A DNA stretch of 64,000 nt, from contig NZ_LN879457.1 of assembly GCF_001403615.1 (NCBI RefSeq), positions 868,001-932,000 on the forward strand, written 5' to 3'. Shown here piece after piece: positions 51,811-60,339 of this stretch. A program made the translations under genes and the position numbers. The stretch is from Desnuesiella massiliensis. GTDB lineage: Bacteria; Bacillota; Clostridia; Clostridiales; Clostridiaceae. Within the stretch, counting starts at the first letter, position 1. Every line of letters starts with the position of its first letter. The notes under the pieces were generated by a model. It searched no databases and had not been told where the DNA came from. It saw only the letters and a program-made list of their open reading frames with translations.

Positions 51811-52839
51811 ATGAATAAAACATTAAATTTTGCAATAATAGGATGTGGGGTTATAGCTCCTTGCCATGCAGATGCTATCACTAATTTAATAGGAGCAAGA
51901 TTATATGCAGTATGCGATATAATTCCAGAAAAGGCGCAAAGTTTTGCAGAAAAGTATGGGGTTAAGCATGTGTATGTTGATTATAAAGAAATGTTAAAGA
52001 ATCCAGAAGTGGATATAGTTTGCGTATGTACGCCTAGTGGATTACATGGAGAGATGAGTATAGCAGCAGCAGAGGCTGGTAAACACATAGTGTGTGAAAA
52101 ACCTATGGAAATCACTAATGAGAAGAATCAAGCTATCATAGACGCAGTGAGAAGATGCGGAGTTAAAATGCAATCCATATTCCAAAGGAGAACTATGTCA
52201 GCAGCCATAGCTACAAAAAAGGCTATTGAAGAAGGGAAACTTGGAAAAATAGTATTAGCTAGCGCTTACTTAAAGTATTATAGAGACCAAGCCTATTATA
52301 ACAGTGCAGGTTGGAGAGGAACTTGGGAATTAGATGGTGGCGGAGCTTTAATGAATCAAGGAGTTCATGGAATAGACTTATTAACTTGGATGGTAGGAGA
52401 AAAAGTAACTTCCTTAGTATCTAAAGCAGGTACCCTAGCAAGAGACATTGAAGTTGAAGATACTGCTGTAGCCTTACTTCAATTTGAAGGTGGCGGTTAT
52501 GGAGTAATAGAAGGAGCAACTACTGCTTATCCAGGACTTGAAACTAAATTCGAAATCCATGGAGAATATGGAACTATAATATTTACAGATTCGGGAATAG
52601 AAAAATGGGAATTCTTAAAAGAGCAGGTTCCTATGCCAGAGGCTAGTGAAAAATTAGGAGGAGCTTCAGACCCTTCAAAGATATCCTCCGCAGGACACTT
52701 CATATTATTAAAGGATTTAGTAGATGCCATCAATGAAGATAGAGAAACTATGATACCACCAGAAGAAGGAAAGAATGCCGTAGCTATAATAAGAGCTATA
52801 TACAAATCCTCTAAAGAAAAGAGAGAAGTAGAGGTATAA
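51811..52839 (+). CDS. Gfo/Idh/MocA oxidoreductase, 1
   Basis: A 342-residue NAD(P)-dependent sugar dehydrogenase. The Rossmann start is FAIIGCGVIAPCHADAI, the Lys of the EKP motif is in GKHIVCEKPMEI, and the substrate region is DGGGALMNQGVHGIDLLTW. The usual Asp of the DxxxH pair is Asn here (NQGVH), a common variant. Family members oxidise a hydroxyl of sugars, inositols or glycosides. It begins the oxidoreductase cluster just after the palindromic element. The Shine-Dalgarno is AGGAGGG. Confidence 0.87.
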   Translation: MNKTLNFAIIGCGVIAPCHADAITNLIGARLYAVCDIIPEKAQSFAEKYGVKHVYVDYKEMLKNPEVDIVCVCTPSGLHGEMSIAAAEAGKHIVCEKPMEITNEKNQAIIDAVRRCGVKMQSIFQRRTMSAAIATKKAIEEGKLGKIVLASAYLKYYRDQAYYNSAGWRGTWELDGGGALMNQGVHGIDLLTWMVGEKVTSLVSKAGTLARDIEVEDTAVALLQFEGGGYGVIEGATTAYPGLETKFEIHGEYGTIIFTDSGIEKWEFLKEQVPMPEASEKLGGASDPSKISSAGHFILLKDLVDAINEDRETMIPPEEGKNAVAIIRAIYKSSKEKREVEV

Positions 52840-52847
52840 GCCTAAAA

Positions 52848-53630
52848 ATGAAGATATATATAAGTGCTGATTTAGAGGGTATAGGTGGTATACTTACAAA
52901 AGAACAGGTGACCAAAGGTAAGGAAGAATACAGGGAAGCTTGCAAGCTTTTAGGTAAAGAGGTCTATAGCCTTACAGAGGGATTAATACAAAATGGTGCT
53001 GAGGAGATTTATGTTTATGATGCTCATGGTACTGGTATTAATATTCCCTATGATGAAATGCACCCTAAAGCTAAATATATCATGGGATATTCTCACCCTA
53101 GGGTGAGATTCCCATTTTTAGATAGTAGTTTTGACTTTATAATTTTTCAAGGCTATCATGCTATGGCTGGAACAGGAGAGGCTATTTTAGATCACAGTTA
53201 TAGCTCATCAAATATATACAATATATATTTAAATGAGGTCAAGGCTGGGGAATTGTATATAGATGCGTTAATAGCTAGTGAGTTAGGGGTTCCAGTGGCT
53301 TTAGTCACTGGAGATGATAAGACTATAAGAGAAGCACTTAGTATAATGCCTTGGATTAAAACCTATGAAACCAAAAAAGCCATAGCTAGGCACTGTGCAT
53401 TGATAAAACCGCCAGTTTTAGTTAGAGAGGAAATGAAGGCTCTAGCTCAGGAGGTTGTGCAAAGCAGAAATAGTTATAGGCTATTAGATATTCCAGAAGA
53501 AGTGGTTTTTAAAATAGAAGGACTTTATTCTAGCGATACGGATGCTGCTAATAGCGGTGATTGTCATAGAATGGATGGAAGAACTATTTTGAAAAAAGGA
53601 AAAGGTATATGGGACACCTTTAATAAATAG
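52848..53630 (+). CDS. M55 D-aminopeptidase (DppA-like)
   Basis: A 260-residue zinc aminopeptidase. Metal ligands match DppA by position: Asp8 and Glu10 in SADLEGIGG, His60 in DAHGTG, and His104 in GYHAMAGTGEAILDHSY. A further ligand is the Glu of VKAGELYIDA near 135. DppA-type enzymes remove N-terminal D-amino acids from short peptides such as those of the cell wall. Finding it inside a glycan operon suggests an amino-acid-modified sugar or muropeptide substrate. Start spacing is weak (GAGG is 13 bases upstream), suggesting coupling to the preceding gene. Confidence 0.88.
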   Translation: MKIYISADLEGIGGILTKEQVTKGKEEYREACKLLGKEVYSLTEGLIQNGAEEIYVYDAHGTGINIPYDEMHPKAKYIMGYSHPRVRFPFLDSSFDFIIFQGYHAMAGTGEAILDHSYSSSNIYNIYLNEVKAGELYIDALIASELGVPVALVTGDDKTIREALSIMPWIKTYETKKAIARHCALIKPPVLVREEMKALAQEVVQSRNSYRLLDIPEEVVFKIEGLYSSDTDAANSGDCHRMDGRTILKKGKGIWDTFNK

Positions 53631-53639
53631 GAGGCGCAT

Positions 53640-54500
53640 ATGAAACTAGGAATTATAACTGATGAAATAACACAGGATATAAAGACAGCTGTGGATTTTG
53701 CAACAAAGCATGGACTTCACGGCGTGGAGCTAAGATCCATAGAAGACTTAAATGTGGATGAAATATCAATAAATAGAATAAAAGAAATAGATAAAATAAT
53801 AAAAGCTGAAGGACTAGAAGTCTGCAATATAAGCAGCTCTTTTTTTAAATGCTCTATTGATAACAGAAAAGAATATGTGGAAAATATGGATAAATTAAAG
53901 AGACTTATAGAGAGAGCAAATATTTTTGGATGTAATACACTAAGAGGCTTTGCCTTTTTCCAAAGTGGCTCCTATGAAGAGAGATTTGAAGAGATTATTG
54001 AAAATTTCCTAGAGCCCATTGAGTTATTAGAAAAAGAAAATATTACATTATTAATAGAAGCAGATCCCAGTGTTTTTACTACAAACTGCTGTAAGGTAAA
54101 GGCACTTTTAGATAGAATTAACAGTAAATACGTACAGGCTATTTATGATCCCGGTAATGATATTTATGATGCGGATATGGAGAATCCTTATCCAGAAGGT
54201 TTCGAATATTTAAAAGATTATATTAGACATGTTCATATAAAGGACGCGATGCTTATTGAGGGCAAACCTCAATCTGTAAAGGTGGGTACTGGAGCTGTAC
54301 CTTTTAGCGATATCTTTAGAAGCCTTAAAGACATAGGTTATAAGGATTACGTAGTATTGGAAACCCATTATAGGCCACAGGCAGAAATACCTGAAGAATT
54401 ACTTAAAAGGCCTAAGGGAACCTTATTTTCCTTGAATGGGGACATAGCTTCAGAAGAAAGTATTATTGAGCTTAAAAAGCTTATTAAACTCTATATATAA
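53640..54500 (+). CDS. Sugar phosphate isomerase/epimerase-like TIM barrel, 2
   Basis: A 286-residue TIM-barrel protein. Candidate metal ligands are Glu in LLIEADPS, Asp in AIYDPGNDIY, His in RHVHIKDAM and Glu in VVLETHYRP. Short start MKLGIITDEITQDI is typical for one subgroup. It is more divergent from the other three barrels in the cluster than they are from a generic member. The Shine-Dalgarno AGGAGG directly follows the M55 stop, so the genes are cotranscribed. Confidence 0.82.
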   Translation: MKLGIITDEITQDIKTAVDFATKHGLHGVELRSIEDLNVDEISINRIKEIDKIIKAEGLEVCNISSSFFKCSIDNRKEYVENMDKLKRLIERANIFGCNTLRGFAFFQSGSYEERFEEIIENFLEPIELLEKENITLLIEADPSVFTTNCCKVKALLDRINSKYVQAIYDPGNDIYDADMENPYPEGFEYLKDYIRHVHIKDAMLIEGKPQSVKVGTGAVPFSDIFRSLKDIGYKDYVVLETHYRPQAEIPEELLKRPKGTLFSLNGDIASEESIIELKKLIKLYI

Positions 54501-54525
54501 TAATTATTGGTAAAGGTGAATAGAT

Positions 54526-55557
54526 ATGAAAAAGTTAAGAGTTGCCATTATTGGTTGTGGAAGAATATCAGAAGTATATAGATATGTTTTTAAACAATTA
54601 TCAGATAGAGTAGAAGTTGCTTATGCCGTGGATAAGGTAATTGAAAAGGCAGAAGATTTTGCTAAGGATTTTGAAGGCTGTGAGGCTCTTAGAGATTATA
54701 AGCAATGCCTTGATAAGAATATTGATGTTATTCATATTGCTACTCCCCACCATTTACATGCTTCTATGGCTATAGATGCTATGAGAAGCAAAATAAATGT
54801 TTTAACTGAAAAGCCTATAGCTATTAGCCTTGAAGAGGCAGATGAAATGATCAGGGTAGCAAAAGAGGAGAATGTGAAGTTTGGAGTTATTTTTCAAACC
54901 AGATATGTGAAGGGCTGCATGGATATTAAAGAGCTTATAGAGCAGGGAAAACTAGGAAAGATAGTTGCTGCTAGATCTTATCTATCTTGGCATAGACCGG
55001 ATAGCTATTATTTAGAGTCAGATTGGAAAGGTACATGGGATAAAGAAGGTGGCGGGGTTCTTATAGATCAAGCTATCCATAGTCTTGATAGAGTGCTTTG
55101 GCTAGTAGGCTCTGATATTGATTGGGTTGAAGGTCATGTGGATAATAGACTTCATAAAATAGTAGAAGTAGAGGATGTGGCAGATGCTCTGGTAAGGTTT
55201 AAAAATGGCTGTGACTATCATTTATATGCTACCAACTGCTATAGCTACGATTCGCCAATTCAAATCGAAATAGTAGGTGAAAAGGGTAAAGTTGGACTAA
55301 AGCAAGATTTAGCTTGGGTTGAAATAAAAGGGGAAGAGCCCTATGAAATAAGAGATGGTTATGATGGATTAACTGTAGGGCCTAATTATTGGGGCTGCAG
55401 TCACATAACCCAGATGAAGGATTTTTACGATTCCGTGGAAAAGAATACTCCAATTTTTATCGATGGTAAGGAAGGAAGAAAAGCCTTAGAGCTAATAAGA
55501 GCCATATATAAATCTTCAAAGGAAAAAACTAGAGTTCATTTTCCATTCCAAGATTAG
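54526..55557 (+). CDS. Gfo/Idh/MocA oxidoreductase, 2
   Basis: A 343-residue dehydrogenase: VAIIGCGRISEVY, EKP Lys in LTEKPIAI, and DKEGGGVLIDQAIHSLDRV with the complete DxxxH pair. NAD(P)-linked oxidation of a sugar hydroxyl is expected. It lies 26 bases after the second TIM barrel. A GTYHRPDSYY-like WHRPDSYYLESDWKGTWD segment follows the catalytic helix, as in glycoside-acting members. Confidence 0.87.
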   Translation: MKKLRVAIIGCGRISEVYRYVFKQLSDRVEVAYAVDKVIEKAEDFAKDFEGCEALRDYKQCLDKNIDVIHIATPHHLHASMAIDAMRSKINVLTEKPIAISLEEADEMIRVAKEENVKFGVIFQTRYVKGCMDIKELIEQGKLGKIVAARSYLSWHRPDSYYLESDWKGTWDKEGGGVLIDQAIHSLDRVLWLVGSDIDWVEGHVDNRLHKIVEVEDVADALVRFKNGCDYHLYATNCYSYDSPIQIEIVGEKGKVGLKQDLAWVEIKGEEPYEIRDGYDGLTVGPNYWGCSHITQMKDFYDSVEKNTPIFIDGKEGRKALELIRAIYKSSKEKTRVHFPFQD

Positions 55558-55583
55558 AAAGTTGATTTTAAGAGGTGTTTTTT

Positions 55584-56387
55584 ATGAAAAAATCTATAGG
55601 TCATTGGTGTTTCCCGCAAGGCACTACCATAAGACAATGTATTGATGGATGCAAGGGGTTATTCTATAGTTTCGAGGCTGCTTTTACCGAAGGAGGAGAA
55701 CTGTCCCTAAATACTAGTGATGAGGAAATCCTAGATATAAGAAAATATGCAGAAAGCAACGGAATATTTATAAAATCCTTAGCTACTTCTGAATTATGGA
55801 AGTATCCGTTATCTACTAAGGATGAGGAAAAGAGAAAAAGAGGAATAGAGATAGTTAAGGGAATGCTTCATGCAGCAAAATTACTAGGAGCTGAAGCGGT
55901 ATTAGTTGTACCAGGCTTAGTAGATGAAGAAAATGACTATGAGAGCGTATATAGAACTTCTCAAGCATCCATAAAGGAATTGGAAGCTTATGCAAGAGCG
56001 CAAGGAGTAATCATAGCCATTGAAAATGTGTGGAATAAATTCCTTTTAAGTCCTTTAGAGTATAGAGATTATATAGATAGCTTTAATAGTGAATTTATAA
56101 AAGCCTATTTTGATGTAGGCAATGTGTTGAATTTTGGTTATCCAGAACAATGGATAAGGATATTAGGACATAGAATAGTAAAGGTTCATGTTAAGGATTT
56201 TAGAACAGCGGCAGGTAATGGCTGGGGCTTTGTAACTCTTCTTGAGGGCAGCGTTAATTGGAAAAAGGTAAGAGAGGCTTTGATAGAAGTAGGCTATGAA
56301 GGAACCCTTACAGCGGAGATACCTCCTATGTACGATGCTAAAATAGGAATAAAGTATCTCTCTGAGGCTATGGACATAATAGTTTAG
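55584..56387 (+). CDS. Sugar phosphate isomerase/epimerase-like TIM barrel, 3
   Basis: A 267-residue TIM-barrel protein. Metal ligands: Glu in VIIAIENVWNKF, Asp in AYFDVGNVL, His in VKVHVKDF, and Glu in LTAEIPPM. The FDVGNVLNFGYPEQW motif occurs in hydroxypyruvate-isomerase and tagatose/L-ribulose epimerase-like proteins. ATG at 55584 follows AAGAGGTG; the GTG at 55575 belongs to the ribosome site. It leads directly into the nagB-like gene. Confidence 0.82.
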   Translation: MKKSIGHWCFPQGTTIRQCIDGCKGLFYSFEAAFTEGGELSLNTSDEEILDIRKYAESNGIFIKSLATSELWKYPLSTKDEEKRKRGIEIVKGMLHAAKLLGAEAVLVVPGLVDEENDYESVYRTSQASIKELEAYARAQGVIIAIENVWNKFLLSPLEYRDYIDSFNSEFIKAYFDVGNVLNFGYPEQWIRILGHRIVKVHVKDFRTAAGNGWGFVTLLEGSVNWKKVREALIEVGYEGTLTAEIPPMYDAKIGIKYLSEAMDIIV

Positions 56388-56397
56388 GGGTGAAGAT

Positions 56398-57159
56398 ATG
56401 AAGGAAGAAATATTGAATTATAATTTTTTAATAAAGGTTTTTGAAGACAGGGATGCTATGGGTAAAGCTGCAGCTCAAGAGGCAGCTAAGGCCATAAAAA
56501 ATTTATTAAAAGAAAAAGAGGAGATAAACTGCATTTTTGCTGCTGCTCCTTCCCAAAATGAATTTCTTAAATATTTGATAGAAGAAGAGATTGATTGGGC
56601 AAGAGTCAATGCCTTCCATATGGATGAATATATAGGATTACCTAAAGGAGATAAAAGACTCTTTGCAAACTTTTTAAAGGAGCATATTTTTGATAAAGTT
56701 CCTTTTAAAAAGCTTTATTTGATAAATGATTGTGGAAATTCTCAAGAGGAAATCATAAGTAATTATGTAAAGCTCTTAGAAGAGCGTGTGGTAGATTTTA
56801 CTTTTATGGGTATAGGAGAGAATGGACATATTGCATTTAATGACCCCCATGTGGCTTTTTTCAATGATGAGAAAGTCATAAAGGTTGTAGATTTAGATAA
56901 CAAATGCAGGATGCAGCAAGTAAATGACGGCTGTTTTGCAACCCTAGAGGAAGTACCTAAATATGCCTTAACCTTAACTATTCCAGCCCTTATGAAGGCT
57001 AAAGAGGTATTTTGCATGGTTCCAGGACCTACAAAAGCTGAGGCTGTTAAAAACACTGTGCTAGGCCCTCTAGGAGAAGCTTGCCCAGCTACCATCATGA
57101 GAAAGCATAATAAAGCAAATTTATATCTAGATAAAGAATCAGCCAGAGATATCCTTTAA
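56398..57159 (+). CDS. nagB: Glucosamine-6-phosphate deaminase-like protein
   Basis: A 253-residue protein of the NagB/6-phosphogluconolactonase fold. It turns glucosamine-6-phosphate into fructose-6-phosphate and ammonia. Key residues are in NAFHMDEYIGLP (catalytic Asp) and FMGIGENGHIAFNDP (Glu and His); MVPGPTKAEAVKNTV closes the active site. It lies just before nagA in the order of amino-sugar operons. Divergence from classical NagB (longer loops, APSQNEF in place of TGSTP) leaves a related amino-sugar phosphate possible. Confidence 0.83.
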   Translation: MKEEILNYNFLIKVFEDRDAMGKAAAQEAAKAIKNLLKEKEEINCIFAAAPSQNEFLKYLIEEEIDWARVNAFHMDEYIGLPKGDKRLFANFLKEHIFDKVPFKKLYLINDCGNSQEEIISNYVKLLEERVVDFTFMGIGENGHIAFNDPHVAFFNDEKVIKVVDLDNKCRMQQVNDGCFATLEEVPKYALTLTIPALMKAKEVFCMVPGPTKAEAVKNTVLGPLGEACPATIMRKHNKANLYLDKESARDIL

Positions 57160-57162
57160 ACA

Positions 57163-57187
57163 TGGCAGGGGGACGTTTCCTCTGCCA
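57163..57187 (+). other. Intergenic hairpin between nagB-like gene and nagA
   Basis: TGGCAGGGGGA pairs with TTCCTCTGCCA (two G-U pairs) around CGT, giving an 11-base stem. No T run follows, so it is not a classical terminator. It could be a processing or stabilising element that adjusts the ratio of the two products, or a regulator binding site. Confidence 0.5.
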
Positions 57188-57213
57188 CAGTGTATAATTA
57201 GGTAGGTGATAGT

Positions 57214-58395
57214 ATGTTTATCATTAAGAATGGAAAAATTATTTTACCAGATGAGATTTTAGAAGGTTTTGATTTAGTAGTAGAAAACGGAAAGATAATA
57301 GATATTTGTGAAGAGCGGCAAGGGAAACATCCCGCTGCCACAATCATCGATGCTAAAGGAAATTATGTATCTCCAGGCTTTATAGACCTTCATGTGCATG
57401 GAGGCGGAGAGGGAGACTTTCTAGATGGAACTATGGAGGATATAGAGGCTATACTAAGAATGCATACCTTCCATGGCACTACTGGAATCTATCCAACTAC
57501 CTTAGCTTGCGAAGATGAAGAGGTATTTAATTCTATAGACTTGCTTGAGGGTATAAATAAAGAGGATAATAACTACGCAGAAATATTAGGAATTCATCTA
57601 GAAGGACCTTATTTGTGCATGGCGCAAAGAGGGGCACAAGATCCTAAATATATTAAAACTCCTAAAAAAGAGGAGTATACAAAAACCCTAGATTATTGCA
57701 GTTCTATTAAAAGAGTTACCTTTGCTCCTGAGTTAGAGGGAGGAATAGAGCTGGCAGATGAATTAAAAAGAAGAGAAGTACTAGGTTCTATAGGACACTC
57801 TGACGCAGAATATGAGCAAGTGCTAGAGGCCTTTGAGCATGGAGTATCCCATGTAACTCACTTATATTCAGGTATGCAGGGCGTTCATAGGGTTAAGGGT
57901 TTCAGAAAGCTTGGAGTGGTAGAGAGCTCTTATTTAATAGATGATATGACGGTGGAAGTAATAGCGGATGGATGCCATCTGCCTATAGAATTATTGAAGC
58001 TGATCTATAAAATTAAAGGTCCTGATAAGATAGCTTTAGTCACAGATGCTATGAGAGCCGCAGGAAGAGAAGAAGGAGAATCAATATTAGGAAGCAAGGA
58101 AAATGGGCAGAAGGTAATATTAAAGGATGGAGTAGCCTTTATGCCAGACTTTGAAGCCTTTGCAGGAAGCATTGCTACCATGGATAGATTGGTTAGAAAC
58201 ATGTATAAGGGAGTACAGGTTCCTCTGTTCAATGCTGTGAAGATGGCCGCTTTAACTCCTGCAAGAATAATGGGCTGTGAAGATAGAAAAGGTAGTCTAG
58301 AAAAGGGAAAAGACGCAGATATTCTTATATTTGATGAAAATATAAATATTAAATATGTAATGGTAAGAGGAAAAGAATTTTCAAAAGAAGTTTAG
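57214..58395 (+). CDS. nagA: N-acetylglucosamine-6-phosphate deacetylase
   Basis: A 393-residue amidohydrolase that removes acetate from GlcNAc-6-phosphate in the cytoplasm. Metal and catalytic motifs are GFIDLHVHGGG, IHLEGPYL (Glu), IGHSDAEYEQ and VTHLYSGM (His residues), and the catalytic Asp in ALVTDAMRAAG. Length is normal. The upstream nagB-like gene supplies the next step. The GDFLDGT loop replaces the usual GVDF, within normal variation. The Shine-Dalgarno is GTAGGTGATAG. Confidence 0.93.
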   Translation: MFIIKNGKIILPDEILEGFDLVVENGKIIDICEERQGKHPAATIIDAKGNYVSPGFIDLHVHGGGEGDFLDGTMEDIEAILRMHTFHGTTGIYPTTLACEDEEVFNSIDLLEGINKEDNNYAEILGIHLEGPYLCMAQRGAQDPKYIKTPKKEEYTKTLDYCSSIKRVTFAPELEGGIELADELKRREVLGSIGHSDAEYEQVLEAFEHGVSHVTHLYSGMQGVHRVKGFRKLGVVESSYLIDDMTVEVIADGCHLPIELLKLIYKIKGPDKIALVTDAMRAAGREEGESILGSKENGQKVILKDGVAFMPDFEAFAGSIATMDRLVRNMYKGVQVPLFNAVKMAALTPARIMGCEDRKGSLEKGKDADILIFDENINIKYVMVRGKEFSKEV

Positions 58396-58428
58396 AAAGT
58401 AATATTCTATTTATTTGGAGGTTTAATC

Positions 58429-59484
58429 ATGAATAAAGTTAAAGTTGGAATTATTGGAGCTGGTAGTATCAGTACTCTTCATACCTCTTCTTATAAAAAA
58501 TTAGATAATGTAGAGGTTCTAGCGGTATGTGATATAAACAAGGAAAGAGCAGAGGAATATGCGAAAAAATATGATATACCTCATGTATTTACTGACTACA
58601 ATGAAATGTTAAAAATGGAAGAATTAGATGCAGTAAGTGTTACCACTTGGAATAACGGTCATGCACCTATAAGCATAGCAGCTTTAAAGGCTGGAAAGCA
58701 TGTATTATGTGAAAAGCCTCTAGCTCTAAATGCAAAAGAAGCTGAAGAGATGGTTAGCACTGCTAAGGAATATGGAAAAACATTAATGGTAGGTTTTGTA
58801 AGAAGATTTGGACAAAATACAAAGATGCTTAAGGAGTCCATAGACAATGGAGAATTAGGCAAGGTGTATTATGCAAAAACTGGCTGCCTAAGAAGATGGG
58901 GAAATCCAGGAGGTTGGTTCTCTGATAAAAAGAGATCTGGAGGAGGACCAGTTATAGACCTTGGAGTGCACATGATTGATTTAATAAGATATTTAAACGG
59001 AAAGCCAAAAGCTATATCTGTTACAGCTTCCACCTTTAATTTATTAGGTATGAAACCAGACGTAAAGGGAGTTAATAAGTATTATTCTGCAGATTATGAT
59101 AGCTTTAATGATGTAGAGGATTGCGCTACTGCATTAATAAAGTTTGATAATGGAATAACTTTATTCTTTGAAACAAGCTGGGTGCTCAATACTAAGCAAG
59201 ATGAGCTTTATTTAAAGTTATATGGTGACAAGGCAGGAGCTCAAATGGAGCCAACCTTAGAGTTCTATGAGGAAAAGAATAACTACTTTACCAATGTAGA
59301 GCCTGTACTAAATGCAGGAGGTTCCTTTGATTATATATTCAATGAAGAAATAAAGCACTTCATAGATTGTATACAAAATGGAGCAGAGTGCTTAAACCCA
59401 GGAGAAGATGGAGTAGAGCTTATGAAAATATTAGATGCCATATATGAATCTGCTAAAACAGGTCATGAAGTTATTATAAAGTAG
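58429..59484 (+). CDS. Gfo/Idh/MocA oxidoreductase, 3
   Basis: A 351-residue dehydrogenase with GIIGAGSISTLHTSSYK, EKP Lys in GKHVLCEKPLAL, and RSGGGPVIDLGVHMIDLIRYL containing the full DxxxH pair. A WFSDKKRS segment precedes the catalytic helix. It is paired with the TIM-barrel gene 12 bases downstream, a repeated layout in this region. Substrate is probably a sugar or glycoside linked with the amino-sugar pathway, by context only. Confidence 0.87.
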   Translation: MNKVKVGIIGAGSISTLHTSSYKKLDNVEVLAVCDINKERAEEYAKKYDIPHVFTDYNEMLKMEELDAVSVTTWNNGHAPISIAALKAGKHVLCEKPLALNAKEAEEMVSTAKEYGKTLMVGFVRRFGQNTKMLKESIDNGELGKVYYAKTGCLRRWGNPGGWFSDKKRSGGGPVIDLGVHMIDLIRYLNGKPKAISVTASTFNLLGMKPDVKGVNKYYSADYDSFNDVEDCATALIKFDNGITLFFETSWVLNTKQDELYLKLYGDKAGAQMEPTLEFYEEKNNYFTNVEPVLNAGGSFDYIFNEEIKHFIDCIQNGAECLNPGEDGVELMKILDAIYESAKTGHEVIIK

Positions 59485-59496
59485 GAGGAGCTGTTT

Positions 59497-60321
59497 ATGA
59501 AGCTTTCAGTAAGTATTTGGAGTGTGCACTATAAGGTACGCGGTGGGGAAATGAATAATCTAGAATTCATAAAATTCTGCCACCAAAATGGAGTTAAAGC
59601 TGTAGAATTATTGGATGTTTTTCTTAAGGAAGAAAGCGAAATAGAAAGCATTAAAAATTTACTTGAAGAATTAAATATGGAAATATCCTCCTATTCCATA
59701 AGCAACGATTTTGTTCAAGCTGCTGAGGAAGATAGAAATTTACAGCTTCAAAAGGTTAAGGATGGAATAGATAGAGCAGTAAAGCTAGGCGCTAAGTATA
59801 TGAGAGTATTTAGCGGTGATGGAAAGCAAGGTATTGCCTATGAGGATGCAAAGACTTGGATTATAGATAATTTTAAAAAGGCAGCTTCCTATGCAGAAAA
59901 ACAAGGAGTTACCATGGTGGTAGAGAACCATGGACTATTTGTAGGAAAGAGTAAGCAGGTTAAGGAATTAATAGAGACTGTAGGGTCAAAATATTTAAGA
60001 GCTAATACTGATGTAGGAAACTTCTTATTAGCTAATGAGAACCCTCTAGAGGCTGTGGTAGCTTTAAAAGATTATGTGTCCTTTGTTCATTTCAAGGACT
60101 TTAAGGAAACTGAGAAAGACCAGCCAGGTTACTTAGCTATGGATGGAAGAAAATATATGGGGACAGTTCTCGGAGAAGGAGAGGTTCCAATGAAAGAAGT
60201 AGTAGACTTCTTGTATAATGAAGGTTACAAGGGTTATCTATCCATAGAATTTGAGGGACCTGGAGATCAAATATCAGGAACGCTAGAATCCATAAAGTAT
60301 GCTAATTCTATAATAAAATAG
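59497..60321 (+). CDS. Sugar phosphate isomerase/epimerase-like TIM barrel, 4
   Basis: A 274-residue TIM-barrel protein. Metal ligands: Glu in TMVVENHGLFV, Asp in ANTDVGNFL, His in VHFKDFKE, and Glu in LSIEFEGPGD. The ENHG and TDVGNF motifs are typical of epimerases in polysaccharide loci. It has AGGAGG and a spacing of 12 bases from oxidoreductase 3, and the FAD enzyme follows 18 bases later, so the three form one unit. Confidence 0.82.
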   Translation: MKLSVSIWSVHYKVRGGEMNNLEFIKFCHQNGVKAVELLDVFLKEESEIESIKNLLEELNMEISSYSISNDFVQAAEEDRNLQLQKVKDGIDRAVKLGAKYMRVFSGDGKQGIAYEDAKTWIIDNFKKAASYAEKQGVTMVVENHGLFVGKSKQVKELIETVGSKYLRANTDVGNFLLANENPLEAVVALKDYVSFVHFKDFKETEKDQPGYLAMDGRKYMGTVLGEGEVPMKEVVDFLYNEGYKGYLSIEFEGPGDQISGTLESIKYANSIIK

Positions 60322-60339
60322 TTTTAAGGAGTTTTTCAT

